Below are positions 1-10,128 of a stretch of DNA of 64,000 bases, piece after piece. The notes beneath the pieces are model-generated. The model searched no databases. It was not told where the DNA came from and saw only the letters and a program-made list of their open reading frames with translations. The position numbers were made by a program, and so were the translations under genes. Location: the NCBI RefSeq assembly GCF_038051995.1, contig NZ_CP150290.1:2160001-2224000 (forward strand), in the 5' to 3' direction. Source of the stretch: Paenibacillus sp. FSL H8-0537 (lineage in GTDB: Bacteria; Bacillota; Bacilli; Paenibacillales; Paenibacillaceae). The first letter of the stretch is position 1; the number at the start of each line of letters is the position of its first letter.

Positions 1-1756
<1,756 letters not shown>

Positions 1757-1838
1757 AACAACACGCTAAGGTTTCAGACTTTGTCTTTCGCATCCAGTTT
1801 TCAATGTGTAATTCACATCGGAACGTTAGCTTTATATA

Positions 1839-1878
1839 ACAAGCCTGTCACTATCCATGTGGCAGGCTTGTTTATTTT
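1839..1878 (+). terminator. Rho-independent terminator of the rRNA operon
   Basis: A 12-bp stem, acaagcctgtca against tggcaggcttgt with one G-U pair, is followed by a T-rich run. It ends the rRNA transcript about 80 bp after the 23S 3' end. No 5S gene lies between, so 5S must be elsewhere. Confidence 0.85.
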
Positions 1879-2054
1879 TAAACAAAAACGAGTTTATCAT
1901 TTGCTTAACTTTATACATAGCCGAAAATCTATGAAAACACTCGTTAACGTCCAATAAATAGCTCCAATCCTCATGAAACAGGCGTACAACAGCGTTTAAG
2001 GCTGTTTTCCAATCCGTTAACGCTTTCAGGCAGCGTCTGACGGCCGCGCCCTTG

Positions 2055-2063
2055 TGCTAAAAT
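2055..2063 (+). promoter_or_regulatory. Extended -10 promoter element before the MFS gene
   Basis: TGCTAAAAT is an extended -10 element (TGn plus TAAAAT) about 54 bp before the transporter start. The -35 region is poor (ctgacg, 15-bp spacing), as extended -10 promoters tolerate. Confidence 0.4.
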
Positions 2064-2116
2064 GAACGGGAAAGATGAAGTTCATGTAAATAGAGAGAGG
2101 CAGGGTCAGTATACAT

Positions 2117-3388
2117 ATGCGAACATGGCCGAGATTGGACTATTTTTTCAGCAGGGGAGCGGCTATTCCGCCAGAGAGAAGGCTAGGCAGAGAGGCCGTT
2201 ATCTCCATTGTTATTCATGGTTGTTTTCAATTTGGTGCATCCATGTCCGGTTTGTTTCTTAATTTGTACTTGTGGCGGTTAACGCAGGATTTAACGGTAA
2301 ATGCGCTTTACAACATCATTGTATTTCTAATGACACCAGTCACGTTTGCGGTAGGGGGCTGGATTGCGAAACGTAAAGACCGCATGGTAACCTACAGGAT
2401 TGGTATTGTTTTAATAGCAGTCTTTTATTTAATGGTCGTTATTACCGGTGAACAGGTCGTTAATTATTATGTGTTGTTTGCCATATGTAATGGTATTGCT
2501 GGGGGACTCTATTGGACCGGATATTTAGTCATTCAATATGATGTTTCTACGGAAGCGAATCGGATTCGTTTTCTAGCGCTGAATATGATTGTATTCAATA
2601 CGGCGGGATTGCTGGGTCCGGCGCTGGCTGGATTTATTATTTCCCGGAATGAAGGGCTGCAGGGATACGTTATTATTTTTATGCTCGCCTTCGTTATGTT
2701 TGTTATAGCAGCCATTGTGAGCTTTCGGATTCCGATTGTAAAGTCGCATCACCGTGCTTATTATTTGAAGTTTATGGGTCTTGCAATGAATAAAAATAGG
2801 CGGTGGTTCAAGGCGCTCGTCAGCTTTTTTATACTCGGACTTTTTCAAGGGATTATGTTGTTTTTACCGAATATTTTATTGTTTCAGACGGTGGGGCGTG
2901 AGGATCGGGTCGGTTATTTAGGAGTAGCTTTTTCGGCGCTTACCGTGATAACGGGTTATGTCATATCTAGAAAAGCACAGAAGGAGCAAGTACAGAAATA
3001 TGTGCTGTTTTCCACAACAGGGGTCGCCATAGGGGCTGCGATGCTGCTCATTGCGGTTGATTTTTGGTCCGTGCTTTTGTTTATGATTTTGTTTTCCATC
3101 TGCAATCCGCTTGCAGTCAATACATTGACCTCTTATTATTACCGGCTAATTGGCACGCTTCCTCTTAAAGGACAACTGCGTGTAGAATGCGTCGTGATGC
3201 GCGAGTTGTTTCTGAATGTCGGCCGAGTTGTGTCGATTGGCTGCTTAATCTTGTTTGCTGGCGATGTGACGTCTGTTTGGCTGCCGGTTGTGCTGTTCGG
3301 GGCTGCACTCGCACAATATTTGCTGTCTTTGTTAATTAGCGAGAAGCAGCCCGACCAAGCAAAGGTTTCTGAATGTGCAGGAGGTTAG
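2117..3388 (+). CDS. Major facilitator superfamily transporter
   Basis: A 423-residue polytopic membrane protein, the usual length for a 12-helix MFS carrier. Hydrophobic segments run from about residue 27 to 410. The loop between helices 2 and 3 carries a GGWIAKRKDR stretch, like the basic MFS A-motif. The N-terminal part with FLNLYLWRLTQDL resembles a group of Bacillales MFS proteins without a known substrate. The ribosome binding site before the chosen ATG is weak (gagagaggcagggtc). The gene stands alone between the rRNA terminator and a convergent coat-protein gene, so context gives no substrate clue. MFS membership is fairly sure; the substrate is unknown. Confidence 0.85.
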   Translation: MRTWPRLDYFFSRGAAIPPERRLGREAVISIVIHGCFQFGASMSGLFLNLYLWRLTQDLTVNALYNIIVFLMTPVTFAVGGWIAKRKDRMVTYRIGIVLIAVFYLMVVITGEQVVNYYVLFAICNGIAGGLYWTGYLVIQYDVSTEANRIRFLALNMIVFNTAGLLGPALAGFIISRNEGLQGYVIIFMLAFVMFVIAAIVSFRIPIVKSHHRAYYLKFMGLAMNKNRRWFKALVSFFILGLFQGIMLFLPNILLFQTVGREDRVGYLGVAFSALTVITGYVISRKAQKEQVQKYVLFSTTGVAIGAAMLLIAVDFWSVLLFMILFSICNPLAVNTLTSYYYRLIGTLPLKGQLRVECVVMRELFLNVGRVVSIGCLILFAGDVTSVWLPVVLFGAALAQYLLSLLISEKQPDQAKVSECAGG

Positions 3389-3422
3389 AGCACTTTTTTT
3401 TAAAAAGCAGTCGAAGACTAAA

Positions 3423-4208
3423 TTAATCGTCTTTACGGCCATAGCTTCGGGCAAATCGCATGATCCGGTTGTAGGCGCGGCGATCGATCCATTTTAATGG
3501 ACGAAATTGGGGATGATTGGAATTGACCTCCAGTATCCACAGATGCAAGTTGCGATCCAAGGCAAAATCGATGCCCATTTCAAACATGCCCGCCTTATGC
3601 TTGCTGAGAGCACGGGCCACTGTCAATGAGTGCCGAGTCAATCGGCTAATGAGCTCGGCTCCTTTTGCATCTTCATATCCTTTGCGCTTTAGCAGCTTCT
3701 GCATCGTCCAAATTTCTCCGCCTTGATGATAGTTGGTAACGATTTTGCCTTTGGCACCCACTTTAATAAGGAAGCCAGTAAAGGTCCATAGGCCACCGGG
3801 TTTTCGCTGCACCATGGCACGAATATCGTAGGGACGATTTTCAACCTGATCGAGGCTAATCGCTTGCTGAATAATAAGACGGGAAGGCGTGGCAGGCAAC
3901 AAATCGCCATAAATGTCTGTTAAGTTGGGGGAAAATTTGGAAAGCTGCTTTTTGCTTTTTGTATAGAGCAGCTCGTAGCCATCGTTTTTGGGCTCAAGCT
4001 TATGCACACCAACGCCAAGCGAGCCGATATTTGGCTTAATATAGAGCGCGTGATGAGCAGCAGCCATCATCTTCAGATTGGATAAGGTGAAGCTGGTAGT
4101 GCTTGGTATGAGCGATTTAGTAGAAGCATTTTTTTGCAAAAGACGGCACACCCTCAGCTTGCCGCGGATGGTCGCGCTGCGATACGTTTTCGTATACATC
4201 GTTGTCAC
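3423..4208 (-). CDS. YheC/YheD-type ATP-grasp protein (endospore coat-associated)
   Basis: A 261-residue protein with ATP-grasp features: a glycine-rich strand-loop with IKPNIGSLGVGVHKL near residues 53-67, a central RAMVQRKPGGLWTFTGF segment, and a C-terminal metal/ATP-binding segment LWILEVNSNHPQFRP near 223-237. This combination marks the YheC/YheD family, whose Bacillus members are found in the spore coat; the ligase substrate is not known. It is shorter than the roughly 360-450 residues of many members because the N-terminal domain is reduced. It is transcribed convergently to the MFS gene. A small possible gene lies upstream on the same strand. Confidence 0.85.
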   Translation of the reverse strand: MTTMYTKTYRSATIRGKLRVCRLLQKNASTKSLIPSTTSFTLSNLKMMAAAHHALYIKPNIGSLGVGVHKLEPKNDGYELLYTKSKKQLSKFSPNLTDIYGDLLPATPSRLIIQQAISLDQVENRPYDIRAMVQRKPGGLWTFTGFLIKVGAKGKIVTNYHQGGEIWTMQKLLKRKGYEDAKGAELISRLTRHSLTVARALSKHKAGMFEMGIDFALDRNLHLWILEVNSNHPQFRPLKWIDRRAYNRIMRFARSYGRKDD

Positions 4209-4282
4209 CTCGTAGCCATTGTATGATAGCAGGAAGCAACGTAATTGTACGGATAACCAGAATGCTTACTAAAATAACGAAA

Positions 4283-4498
4283 TCAGCAAAAGCCCTCCAT
4301 CGCTTGAATCAAGCGGAGGAGGGCTTTTGCCTGATGGGAGGAGAGCTCGATGTTCAGTTGCCAAACGTGATGCAGAGCAAGGCGAAGAAGGAATATTTCC
4401 TCGGCAATATTTTTAAGCGCGAGCAGCTGCTCCAGCACGTAATAAATAGCATTTTTCAGGGCAAGCCAATTCATAGATTCTAGCATATTGCAAGGCAT
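4283..4498 (-). CDS. Possible small leucine-rich helical protein
   Basis: A 71-residue reading frame with a strongly helical composition (NWLALKNAIYYVLEQLLALK and LLRLALHHVWQLNIEL), a possible AAGGA site 12 bases before the ATG, and the same direction as the YheC/D gene downstream. Its last codons lie inside a 13-bp perfect inverted repeat that looks like a terminator, which is unusual for a real gene and lowers confidence. No family is recognised. An internal ATG at MNWLALK is an alternative start. Confidence 0.35.
   Translation of the reverse strand: MPCNMLESMNWLALKNAIYYVLEQLLALKNIAEEIFLLRLALHHVWQLNIELSSHQAKALLRLIQAMEGFC
4286..4330. terminator. Perfect inverted repeat, possible bidirectional terminator
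   Basis: gcaaaagccctcc is matched exactly by ggagggcttttgc, with an inner cgctt/aagcg pairing, giving a long GC-rich hairpin. The flanking T runs are short on both strands. It overlaps the 3' end of the 71-residue frame on the minus strand. Confidence 0.5.
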
Positions 4499-4712
4499 AT
4501 CGCTGAATGATCCTTGTAATCATGAGCGAGCGCACAACAATAAAAGCGTTAAATGGGAATGAAATTCCATTTAATGTAAAATAAGAAAATAAACTGCAGC
4601 CAAAAGGGTACTAATAAAATTTGGTACTATGTCCAGCTATACTCCATCTAGTAAGATAAAGTAGAAATATACGTTAGGATAGACAACAAGCTAATAGATG
4701 GTGGTGAGGGTT

Positions 4713-5732
4713 ATGCATGCAAGAAATAGACATAAGCAACAACGGAATGTACGAATATGGGGTACAGGCTCCTATTTGCCGCCTCAAGAGGTTACAGCTG
4801 AGCAGCTGGACGAAAAACTGAATAAGCCGCAAGGCTGGGTATATAAAAAATCAGGCGTGAAAATCAGGCATTACGCTGCTGGCGAATCCGCGTCCGTCAT
4901 GGGCGCAAAGGCTGCCTTTGCCGCTTTGGAGGCTGCAGGTCTTGAACTCGGCGACATGGACTGCATCATTTGTGCCAATGCGATTCCCGAGCAGCTTATT
5001 CCGTGCACGGCGGCGCTTATTCAAGATGAGATGTGGGCGGGCGAATCGGGTATTCCCTGCTTGGACATTAATACGACCTGCTTGTCGTTTCTAGCGGCGC
5101 TTGATATGGTGTCTTATATGATAGAAGCGGGCAGATACGACACTGTGCTGCTCGTATCGCCGGAAATTGCATCAAGCGGCCTTAATGACAAGCATCCCGA
5201 AAGCGCGACGCTGTTCGGTGACGGGGCAGCAGCAGTAGTCATTGGCAGAAGTGGTGAAGGAGAAAGCTCAGCGATTATCGCGTCCCGTATGGAAACGTAC
5301 GGCTCGGGACGCGAGCTTTCGGAAATTCGCGGTGGGGGCTCAGGACTGCCTTCCACGCAGTACGAGGCGGCTAACGCGGAGCAATATTTGTTTGCGATGC
5401 AGGGCGAGGCGCTGTTTCGCAAAACGTCGAAGCTGCTGCCCGAGTTTATCCAGCGGCTCTTTCAGGAGGCGGGCATCGATATGTCCGAGCTGAAGCTCGT
5501 TGTACCGCATCAGGGCAGTGCCCTCGCGATGCGGCTGCTGCAGAAAAAGCTGGGCATTGCACCTGAGCAGTTTATGAATATTATCGAAAATCATGGCAAT
5601 ATGATTGCGGCTTCGCTGCCGATGGGCATTCATCTGGCCGTTCAGCAGGGCCGCTTGCAGCGCGGTGACCGCTTTGCGCTCATTGGCATTTCGGCGGGCA
5701 TTTCGTTAGGCGGGATGATTATTGAATATTAA
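4713..5732 (+). CDS. 3-oxoacyl-ACP synthase III (KAS III/thiolase-fold) family enzyme
   Basis: A thiolase-fold condensing enzyme of FabH/OleA type, 339 residues from the ATG at 4713 (GGTGA lies 5 bases upstream; an in-frame ATG at 4698 is possible). The Cys-His-Asn triad is visible: Cys123 in DINTTCLSF, His266 in VVPHQGS and Asn296 in ENHGNMIAAS. FLFGDGAA-like and GISAGISLGGM motifs are also present. It catalyses decarboxylative or non-decarboxylative Claisen condensation of an acyl-CoA. As first gene of a five- or six-gene operon with an adenylating enzyme, reductase and hydrolase, it probably belongs to a dedicated lipid or secondary-metabolite pathway rather than housekeeping fatty-acid synthesis. 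The specific substrate is not readable from sequence. Confidence 0.88.
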   Translation: MHARNRHKQQRNVRIWGTGSYLPPQEVTAEQLDEKLNKPQGWVYKKSGVKIRHYAAGESASVMGAKAAFAALEAAGLELGDMDCIICANAIPEQLIPCTAALIQDEMWAGESGIPCLDINTTCLSFLAALDMVSYMIEAGRYDTVLLVSPEIASSGLNDKHPESATLFGDGAAAVVIGRSGEGESSAIIASRMETYGSGRELSEIRGGGSGLPSTQYEAANAEQYLFAMQGEALFRKTSKLLPEFIQRLFQEAGIDMSELKLVVPHQGSALAMRLLQKKLGIAPEQFMNIIENHGNMIAASLPMGIHLAVQQGRLQRGDRFALIGISAGISLGGMIIEY

Positions 5733-6933
5733 AGCAGGCGAGGAGCAGGGCGCATGCATCGGTCGGCGTATCCTCATTACGGGAGGGAGGGCGCCAGCTG
5801 CGCTGGATTTAGCCCGCCAGCTGGCGGAGCAGGGCTGCGAGGTTTATGCAGCGGACAGTATGGCGAGTCCGCTCATTCGTTTTTCAAACTGCATTAAGCG
5901 TTATGATCTGCTGCCCGCTCCACGAGTAGACGAAGCGGCATTTGGCAAAGCGCTTGCGGCCATTGTGAAAAAGTACGGCATTGAGCTGCTCATTCCAACT
6001 TGCGAGGAAATTTATTATATTGCCAAGCTGCGAGGCAAGCTCGGAGACTGCTTAGTTTTCACCGATGAAGCGGAAAAGCTGGCCGCGCTGCACAGCAAAT
6101 GGACGTTCATCGAGACGGTGCGAGAGGCAGGGCTTGCTGCGCCAGAGACGAAGCAGCTTCGCTCCTACGCTGAGCTTCAGCAGCTGCATGACCCTGCTTC
6201 AAAGCAGGTATGGGTGTTAAAGCCGGTCTATTCCCGCTTCGCAACCAAAGTGCAAATATGGCGAGCAAGCGAATTGCCGCCTCCTGCTGCGGAGCTGGAG
6301 CTCTCTGCCGCTTGCCCTTGGGTCGCCCAAGCTTTCGTTGCGGGACGTGAATATTGCACGTATTCAATTGCAAAGGAGGGCAAGCTGCTGGCTTATGCGG
6401 ATTATGCCGTTGATTTTACGGCTGGACGGGGAGCCAGCACCTTTTTTAAGCCATGCCATCAGCCGCAGCTGCGGCAATGGGTGGAGACGTTCGCCGCGCA
6501 TACGCAGTTTACAGGCCAAATCGCTTTTGATTTTATAATGGGGGAGAGCGGCGAGGTATGGCCGCTTGAGTGCAATCCGCGAGCGACGAGCGGATTGCAT
6601 CTGTTCAGCAAGCGCGACGGGCTCGGCCGCGCCTTGTGGGGGGCAGACCAGCCCGGCAGCACCATTGTGCCGCAGCAATCGCGGGGCAAAATGATCGCGG
6701 CAGCAATGCTGGCCTATGGGCTTTCGCAGCAGCGGCGTCAGCGCGGGCTATGGCGCGGCGGCTGGCATTGGCTGGCGAGCATGGCAAGCGGCCGCGATGT
6801 TATTTTTAGCTGGAAGGACCCCGGTCCATTTCTTATGCAAGGTTATGTCTGGCTTGATTTATGGCGGCGGGCCCGCCAGGCGGAGCAGCCGCTTATTGCT
6901 TTTACAACTTCCGATATTGAATGGAATGGATGA
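5722..6933 (+). CDS. ATP-grasp carboxylate ligase-like protein
   Basis: A 403-residue protein starting at a TTG that overlaps the KAS III gene by 11 bp, indicating translational coupling. The N-terminal part has a Rossmann-like RILITGGRAPAALDLARQL at residues 15-33, as in the preATP-grasp domain of carbamoyl-phosphate-synthase-like ligases. The ATP-grasp core follows with VLKPVYSRF near 165-173 and the metal-binding segment WPLECNPRATSGLHLFS near 278-294. Such enzymes couple ATP hydrolysis to joining a carboxylate to an amine or thiol. The C-terminal 80 residues (QQRRQRGLWRGGWHWL and following) are outside the usual core. The substrate is unknown; in this operon it could attach an amino acid to a fatty acyl product. 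Confidence 0.8.
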   Translation: MNIKAGEEQGACIGRRILITGGRAPAALDLARQLAEQGCEVYAADSMASPLIRFSNCIKRYDLLPAPRVDEAAFGKALAAIVKKYGIELLIPTCEEIYYIAKLRGKLGDCLVFTDEAEKLAALHSKWTFIETVREAGLAAPETKQLRSYAELQQLHDPASKQVWVLKPVYSRFATKVQIWRASELPPPAAELELSAACPWVAQAFVAGREYCTYSIAKEGKLLAYADYAVDFTAGRGASTFFKPCHQPQLRQWVETFAAHTQFTGQIAFDFIMGESGEVWPLECNPRATSGLHLFSKRDGLGRALWGADQPGSTIVPQQSRGKMIAAAMLAYGLSQQRRQRGLWRGGWHWLASMASGRDVIFSWKDPGPFLMQGYVWLDLWRRARQAEQPLIAFTTSDIEWNG

Positions 6934-6950
6934 GAAAGGAGGAGGCGAGG

Positions 6951-7949
6951 ATGAACATACTGGTGACAGGCGCAACCGGATTTTTAGGAGAAAATGCGGT
7001 CAATCGGCTGCTGAAGGAAGGCCATTCGGTGACGGCGGCCGGGCGTAACCAAGAGGCGGGAGAACGGCTTATCGAGGCGGGAGCGACATTTTTACAGCTG
7101 GATTTAGCAACAAGTCAAATGCGAGAAGCGATTGCCGGGCATGACGCTGTGTTTCATTGCGGCGCCTTGTCTGCGCCTTGGGGCAAATACCGTGATTTCT
7201 ATGCATCCAATGTCATTGGCACACGCAATGTCATACAGGGCTGTCTTGAACATAAAGTCCAGCGGCTGGTGCATGTGTCAACGCCTTCAATCTATTTTGA
7301 CTATCGTCATCGCTTTAATATTGCGGAGCATGAGCCGCTGCCGAAATCGGCGGTCAATCATTATGCCGCGACGAAGCTGCTTGCCGAGCAAGAGGTTGAT
7401 CGCGCTTATCGAGAGCAGGGGCTGCGCGTGGTGACGATTCGGCCGCGTGCGCTGTTCGGGCCGGGTGATACGGCGATTTTTCCAAGGCTGCTGCGGGCAA
7501 ATGACAAACGGTTTATTCCGATGTTCGGAAGCGGCCAGCCGCTTGTTGATATTACGTATGTGGATAATGTAACGGAAGCGCTCATGCGCTGCCTATACGC
7601 CGATCCGATTGTGCTCGGACAGAAATATAATATTACGAATGGCGAGCCTGTGCAGCTGTGGGAAGCTATGACTAGGCTGTTTGAATTGCTGAATAAACCG
7701 ATGCGGACCAAAAAGATTGCTTATCCTGCAGCGTATAGTACGGCCTCCTTGCTGGAGCTGGTGGCGAAGCTGCCGGGGCTCGCCCAAGAACCGCTGCTGA
7801 CCCGTTATACGGTCGGCATTCTTGCATTCAGCCAAACGCTAAGCATTGAGAAGGCGCAGCGGGAGCTAGGCTATCGGCCACTCGTGAGCGTCGAGGAAGG
7901 ACTCAGGCGGTTCGCAGCCTGGTGGAAAGAGCAGGAGGAAATGCGATGA
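6951..7949 (+). CDS. NAD(P)-dependent epimerase/dehydrogenase (3-beta-HSD-like SDR)
   Basis: An extended short-chain dehydrogenase of 332 residues. The start at 6951 has AAAGGAGG 8 bases upstream; an in-frame ATG at 6921 lacks a site. The GATGFLG nucleotide-binding motif is at residues 7-13, the active-site Ser in HVSTPSIYF near 111, and YAATK (Tyr and Lys of the catalytic pair) near 138-142. The 3-beta-hydroxysteroid dehydrogenase-like subfamily includes OleD, which reduces a beta-keto acid made by the condensing enzyme OleA. That parallel, and the KAS III enzyme two genes upstream, suggest this enzyme reduces the condensation product. This is inference. Confidence 0.85.
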   Translation: MNILVTGATGFLGENAVNRLLKEGHSVTAAGRNQEAGERLIEAGATFLQLDLATSQMREAIAGHDAVFHCGALSAPWGKYRDFYASNVIGTRNVIQGCLEHKVQRLVHVSTPSIYFDYRHRFNIAEHEPLPKSAVNHYAATKLLAEQEVDRAYREQGLRVVTIRPRALFGPGDTAIFPRLLRANDKRFIPMFGSGQPLVDITYVDNVTEALMRCLYADPIVLGQKYNITNGEPVQLWEAMTRLFELLNKPMRTKKIAYPAAYSTASLLELVAKLPGLAQEPLLTRYTVGILAFSQTLSIEKAQRELGYRPLVSVEEGLRRFAAWWKEQEEMR

Positions 7950-8791
7950 AGATGACCTTTTACAATACGGGCTATTGCAAGCAGCTGGAAGCGCTGGCGA
8001 TTAGCGGGGGGCGCTGGCGGCAGCAAGCGTTTCCGGGCATTTTTGCTATAATGGAACATCCTGTGCTGGGGCCGGTATTATTTGATACCGGCTATTCGCC
8101 GCGCTTTCTCGAAGCAACGAAGCGGCTGCCTTATGCGCTTTATCGCTGGACGACACCCGTTACGCTTGCTGAGGAGCGCTCGGCGGCGGAGCATGTGCAG
8201 GCGGCAGGCTATTCGCCTCGCGAGGTCAAGCATATTATCGTCTCGCATTTTCATGCCGACCATGTTTGCGGCTTGCAAGATTTTCCCGAGGCGTCGTTTA
8301 TTTGCTCGAAACTAGGGTATGAGGCTGTCCAGCATCTGAACGGCTTTGCAGCGGTTAAAAAAGCTTTTTTGCCAGAGCTGCTGCCGCCTGATTTCGCGAA
8401 GCGATCGCGCTGGATCGAGCAGTCTAAGCAGGTGCAGCTGCCAGCGAAGTACGCCCCTTTTCACAGCGGGTACGATTTATTTAATGATGGAAGCGTAACG
8501 GCTATCCGTTTGTCTGGCCATGCGACGGGCCAATTCGGAGTGCTGCTGCAGGGCGATACGGGGCAGGAGCTGCTGCTTGGCGCCGACGCCAGCTGGTCGG
8601 AGGCTGCGGTGCGGGATAATCGCCCGCCTCATCCACTAGCCTCCATTGTGTTCGACAATAAGGCGGAGTTTAAGGAGACGTTTGACCGTCTCGTCGAGCT
8701 GAAACGCCGAAATCCAGAGCTGCAGCAAATTTTCACGCATTGCGAGGAAACGTGGAAACGCTGCATACCGCGGCAGGAGGCGGGAGCATGA
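7946..8791 (+). CDS. Metallo-beta-lactamase-fold hydrolase (lactonase-like)
   Basis: A 281-residue metallo-beta-lactamase-fold enzyme whose ATG overlaps the previous stop as ATGA, with AGGAGGAA 5 bases before it. The metal-binding signature is HFHADH in VSHFHADHVCGL near residues 101-112, followed by a GHATGQFGVLL histidine near 193 and a late TFTHCEE-like histidine. This arrangement resembles the N-acyl homoserine lactonase group, but that similarity does not prove the substrate. In this operon it may open a lactone or hydrolyse a thioester made by the neighbouring enzymes. The start is preferred over an upstream GTG because of the ribosome binding site. Confidence 0.85.
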   Translation: MKMTFYNTGYCKQLEALAISGGRWRQQAFPGIFAIMEHPVLGPVLFDTGYSPRFLEATKRLPYALYRWTTPVTLAEERSAAEHVQAAGYSPREVKHIIVSHFHADHVCGLQDFPEASFICSKLGYEAVQHLNGFAAVKKAFLPELLPPDFAKRSRWIEQSKQVQLPAKYAPFHSGYDLFNDGSVTAIRLSGHATGQFGVLLQGDTGQELLLGADASWSEAAVRDNRPPHPLASIVFDNKAEFKETFDRLVELKRRNPELQQIFTHCEETWKRCIPRQEAGA

Positions 8792-10101
8792 GAGTATTAA
8801 GGCTGCTGGTCTATTATGTGCTGACACGGCTTCGCGCCCGGCGGTTTCGCAGCCGGAAGGCGCTGGAGGCTTGGCAGCACCGCAAGGTTGTGGCGCTTGT
8901 GAAGCGGGTACGCAAGCAATCGCCCTTTTACAGAAGCTATTATCAAGGGCTGGATGCACAAAATTGGCGCAGCTTCCCGATGATCGATAAAGCGGTGATG
9001 ATGGATCATTTTGACCGGCTGAATACGGCGGGTATTACGAAGGAGGAAGCGTTCCGAATCGCAATGCGCGCCGAGCGGGAACGGGATTTCTCGGCGCAAA
9101 TCGGCGATATTGCGGTCGGACTGTCGTCGGGCACATCAGGCAGCCGCGGCTTGTTTCTGGTTAGTGCCAAGGAACGCGCAGCTTGGGCGGGGACGGTGCT
9201 GGCAAAGGCGCTGCCCGCTTCGCTGCTTGTACGGCAGCGGATCGCTTTTTTTCTGCGGGCGGACAGCCATTTGTATCAAAGCGTGCGCTCCAAGCGGCTG
9301 CAATTCCGTTTTTACGATATGATCCATCCTGTGGAGGACAATGTGCGTATGTTAAGCGACCAGCAGCCGACGCTGCTGGTTGCACCGCCGTCCATGCTGC
9401 GATTGCTCGCTGAAGCGCAGCTTGCCGGAGAGTTGTCCATTGCGCCTGGAAAAGTAATCTCGGTTGCAGAAGTGCTTGAGCCGCTGGACAAGCGGCTTAT
9501 TGAGCAGGCTTTCGCCGTACGCGTCGATCAAATATATCAATGTACGGAAGGCTTCCTCGCTGCAACCTGCTCACAGGGAACCCTGCATCTGAACGAGGAT
9601 ATACTCGTTATTGAGAAGGAATATGTGGACGAGGAGCAGCGACTATTTTCGCCGATCATTACGGATTTTTCCCGGGCAACCCAGCCTATCGTGCGATATC
9701 GGCTTAATGATTTGTTGACGGAGGCAAAGCAGCCTTGTGCTTGCGGCTCCAGCTTTACGGCAATTGCCTCTATTGAAGGCAGGACGGATGATTTATTTTA
9801 TGGACGCGATGCACAGACGCAGCGGCTGGTGCCGATTTTTCCCGATTTTATAAGACGGGCAGTCATAATGACCTCAGAGCGGATTAAGGAATACAAGGTT
9901 GTGCAGCAGTCGGATCGGCAGCTGGAAGTAGCCCTGCGTACAGAAGGAGCGCCAGATGAGCTGCAGCCAGAGCTTGCCGCTGCGCTGTCCAAGCTGTTTA
10001 TTTCACGCGGCTGCATCGCGCCGCTGATTTCCTTTATCCCTTATGAAGCGAATGAGGGGCTGCGCAAGCTGAGGCGGGTGGAGCGAAAGTGGAGCCTTTA
10101 G
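8788..10101 (+). CDS. Adenylate-forming enzyme, F390-synthetase/PaaK-like
   Basis: A 437-residue enzyme whose ATG overlaps the hydrolase stop as ATGA, with AGGAGG upstream. The phosphate-binding loop VGLSSGTSGSRG near residues 111-122 is the A3 motif of ANL enzymes. Further matches are YQCTEGFLAATC near 250, YRLNDL near 306 and the cysteine pair in PCACGSSF with IEGRTDDLF near 316-335. These are typical of the phenylacetate-CoA ligase/coenzyme F390 synthetase group, which activates a carboxylate as acyl-AMP. At 437 residues it lacks a large C-terminal domain, as in that group. With no carrier-protein gene here, the acceptor may be CoA or another nucleophile. Confidence 0.85.
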   Translation: MRVLRLLVYYVLTRLRARRFRSRKALEAWQHRKVVALVKRVRKQSPFYRSYYQGLDAQNWRSFPMIDKAVMMDHFDRLNTAGITKEEAFRIAMRAERERDFSAQIGDIAVGLSSGTSGSRGLFLVSAKERAAWAGTVLAKALPASLLVRQRIAFFLRADSHLYQSVRSKRLQFRFYDMIHPVEDNVRMLSDQQPTLLVAPPSMLRLLAEAQLAGELSIAPGKVISVAEVLEPLDKRLIEQAFAVRVDQIYQCTEGFLAATCSQGTLHLNEDILVIEKEYVDEEQRLFSPIITDFSRATQPIVRYRLNDLLTEAKQPCACGSSFTAIASIEGRTDDLFYGRDAQTQRLVPIFPDFIRRAVIMTSERIKEYKVVQQSDRQLEVALRTEGAPDELQPELAAALSKLFISRGCIAPLISFIPYEANEGLRKLRRVERKWSL

Positions 10102-10128
10102 AACAGATGAAGGAAAGGAGGGGCGGCT

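Noticed and set aside
4202..4483. 93-residue plus-strand frame
   Set aside because: It overlaps the start of the YheC/D gene and the hairpin, has no ribosome binding site, and its residues show no domain; the minus-strand frame is more plausible.
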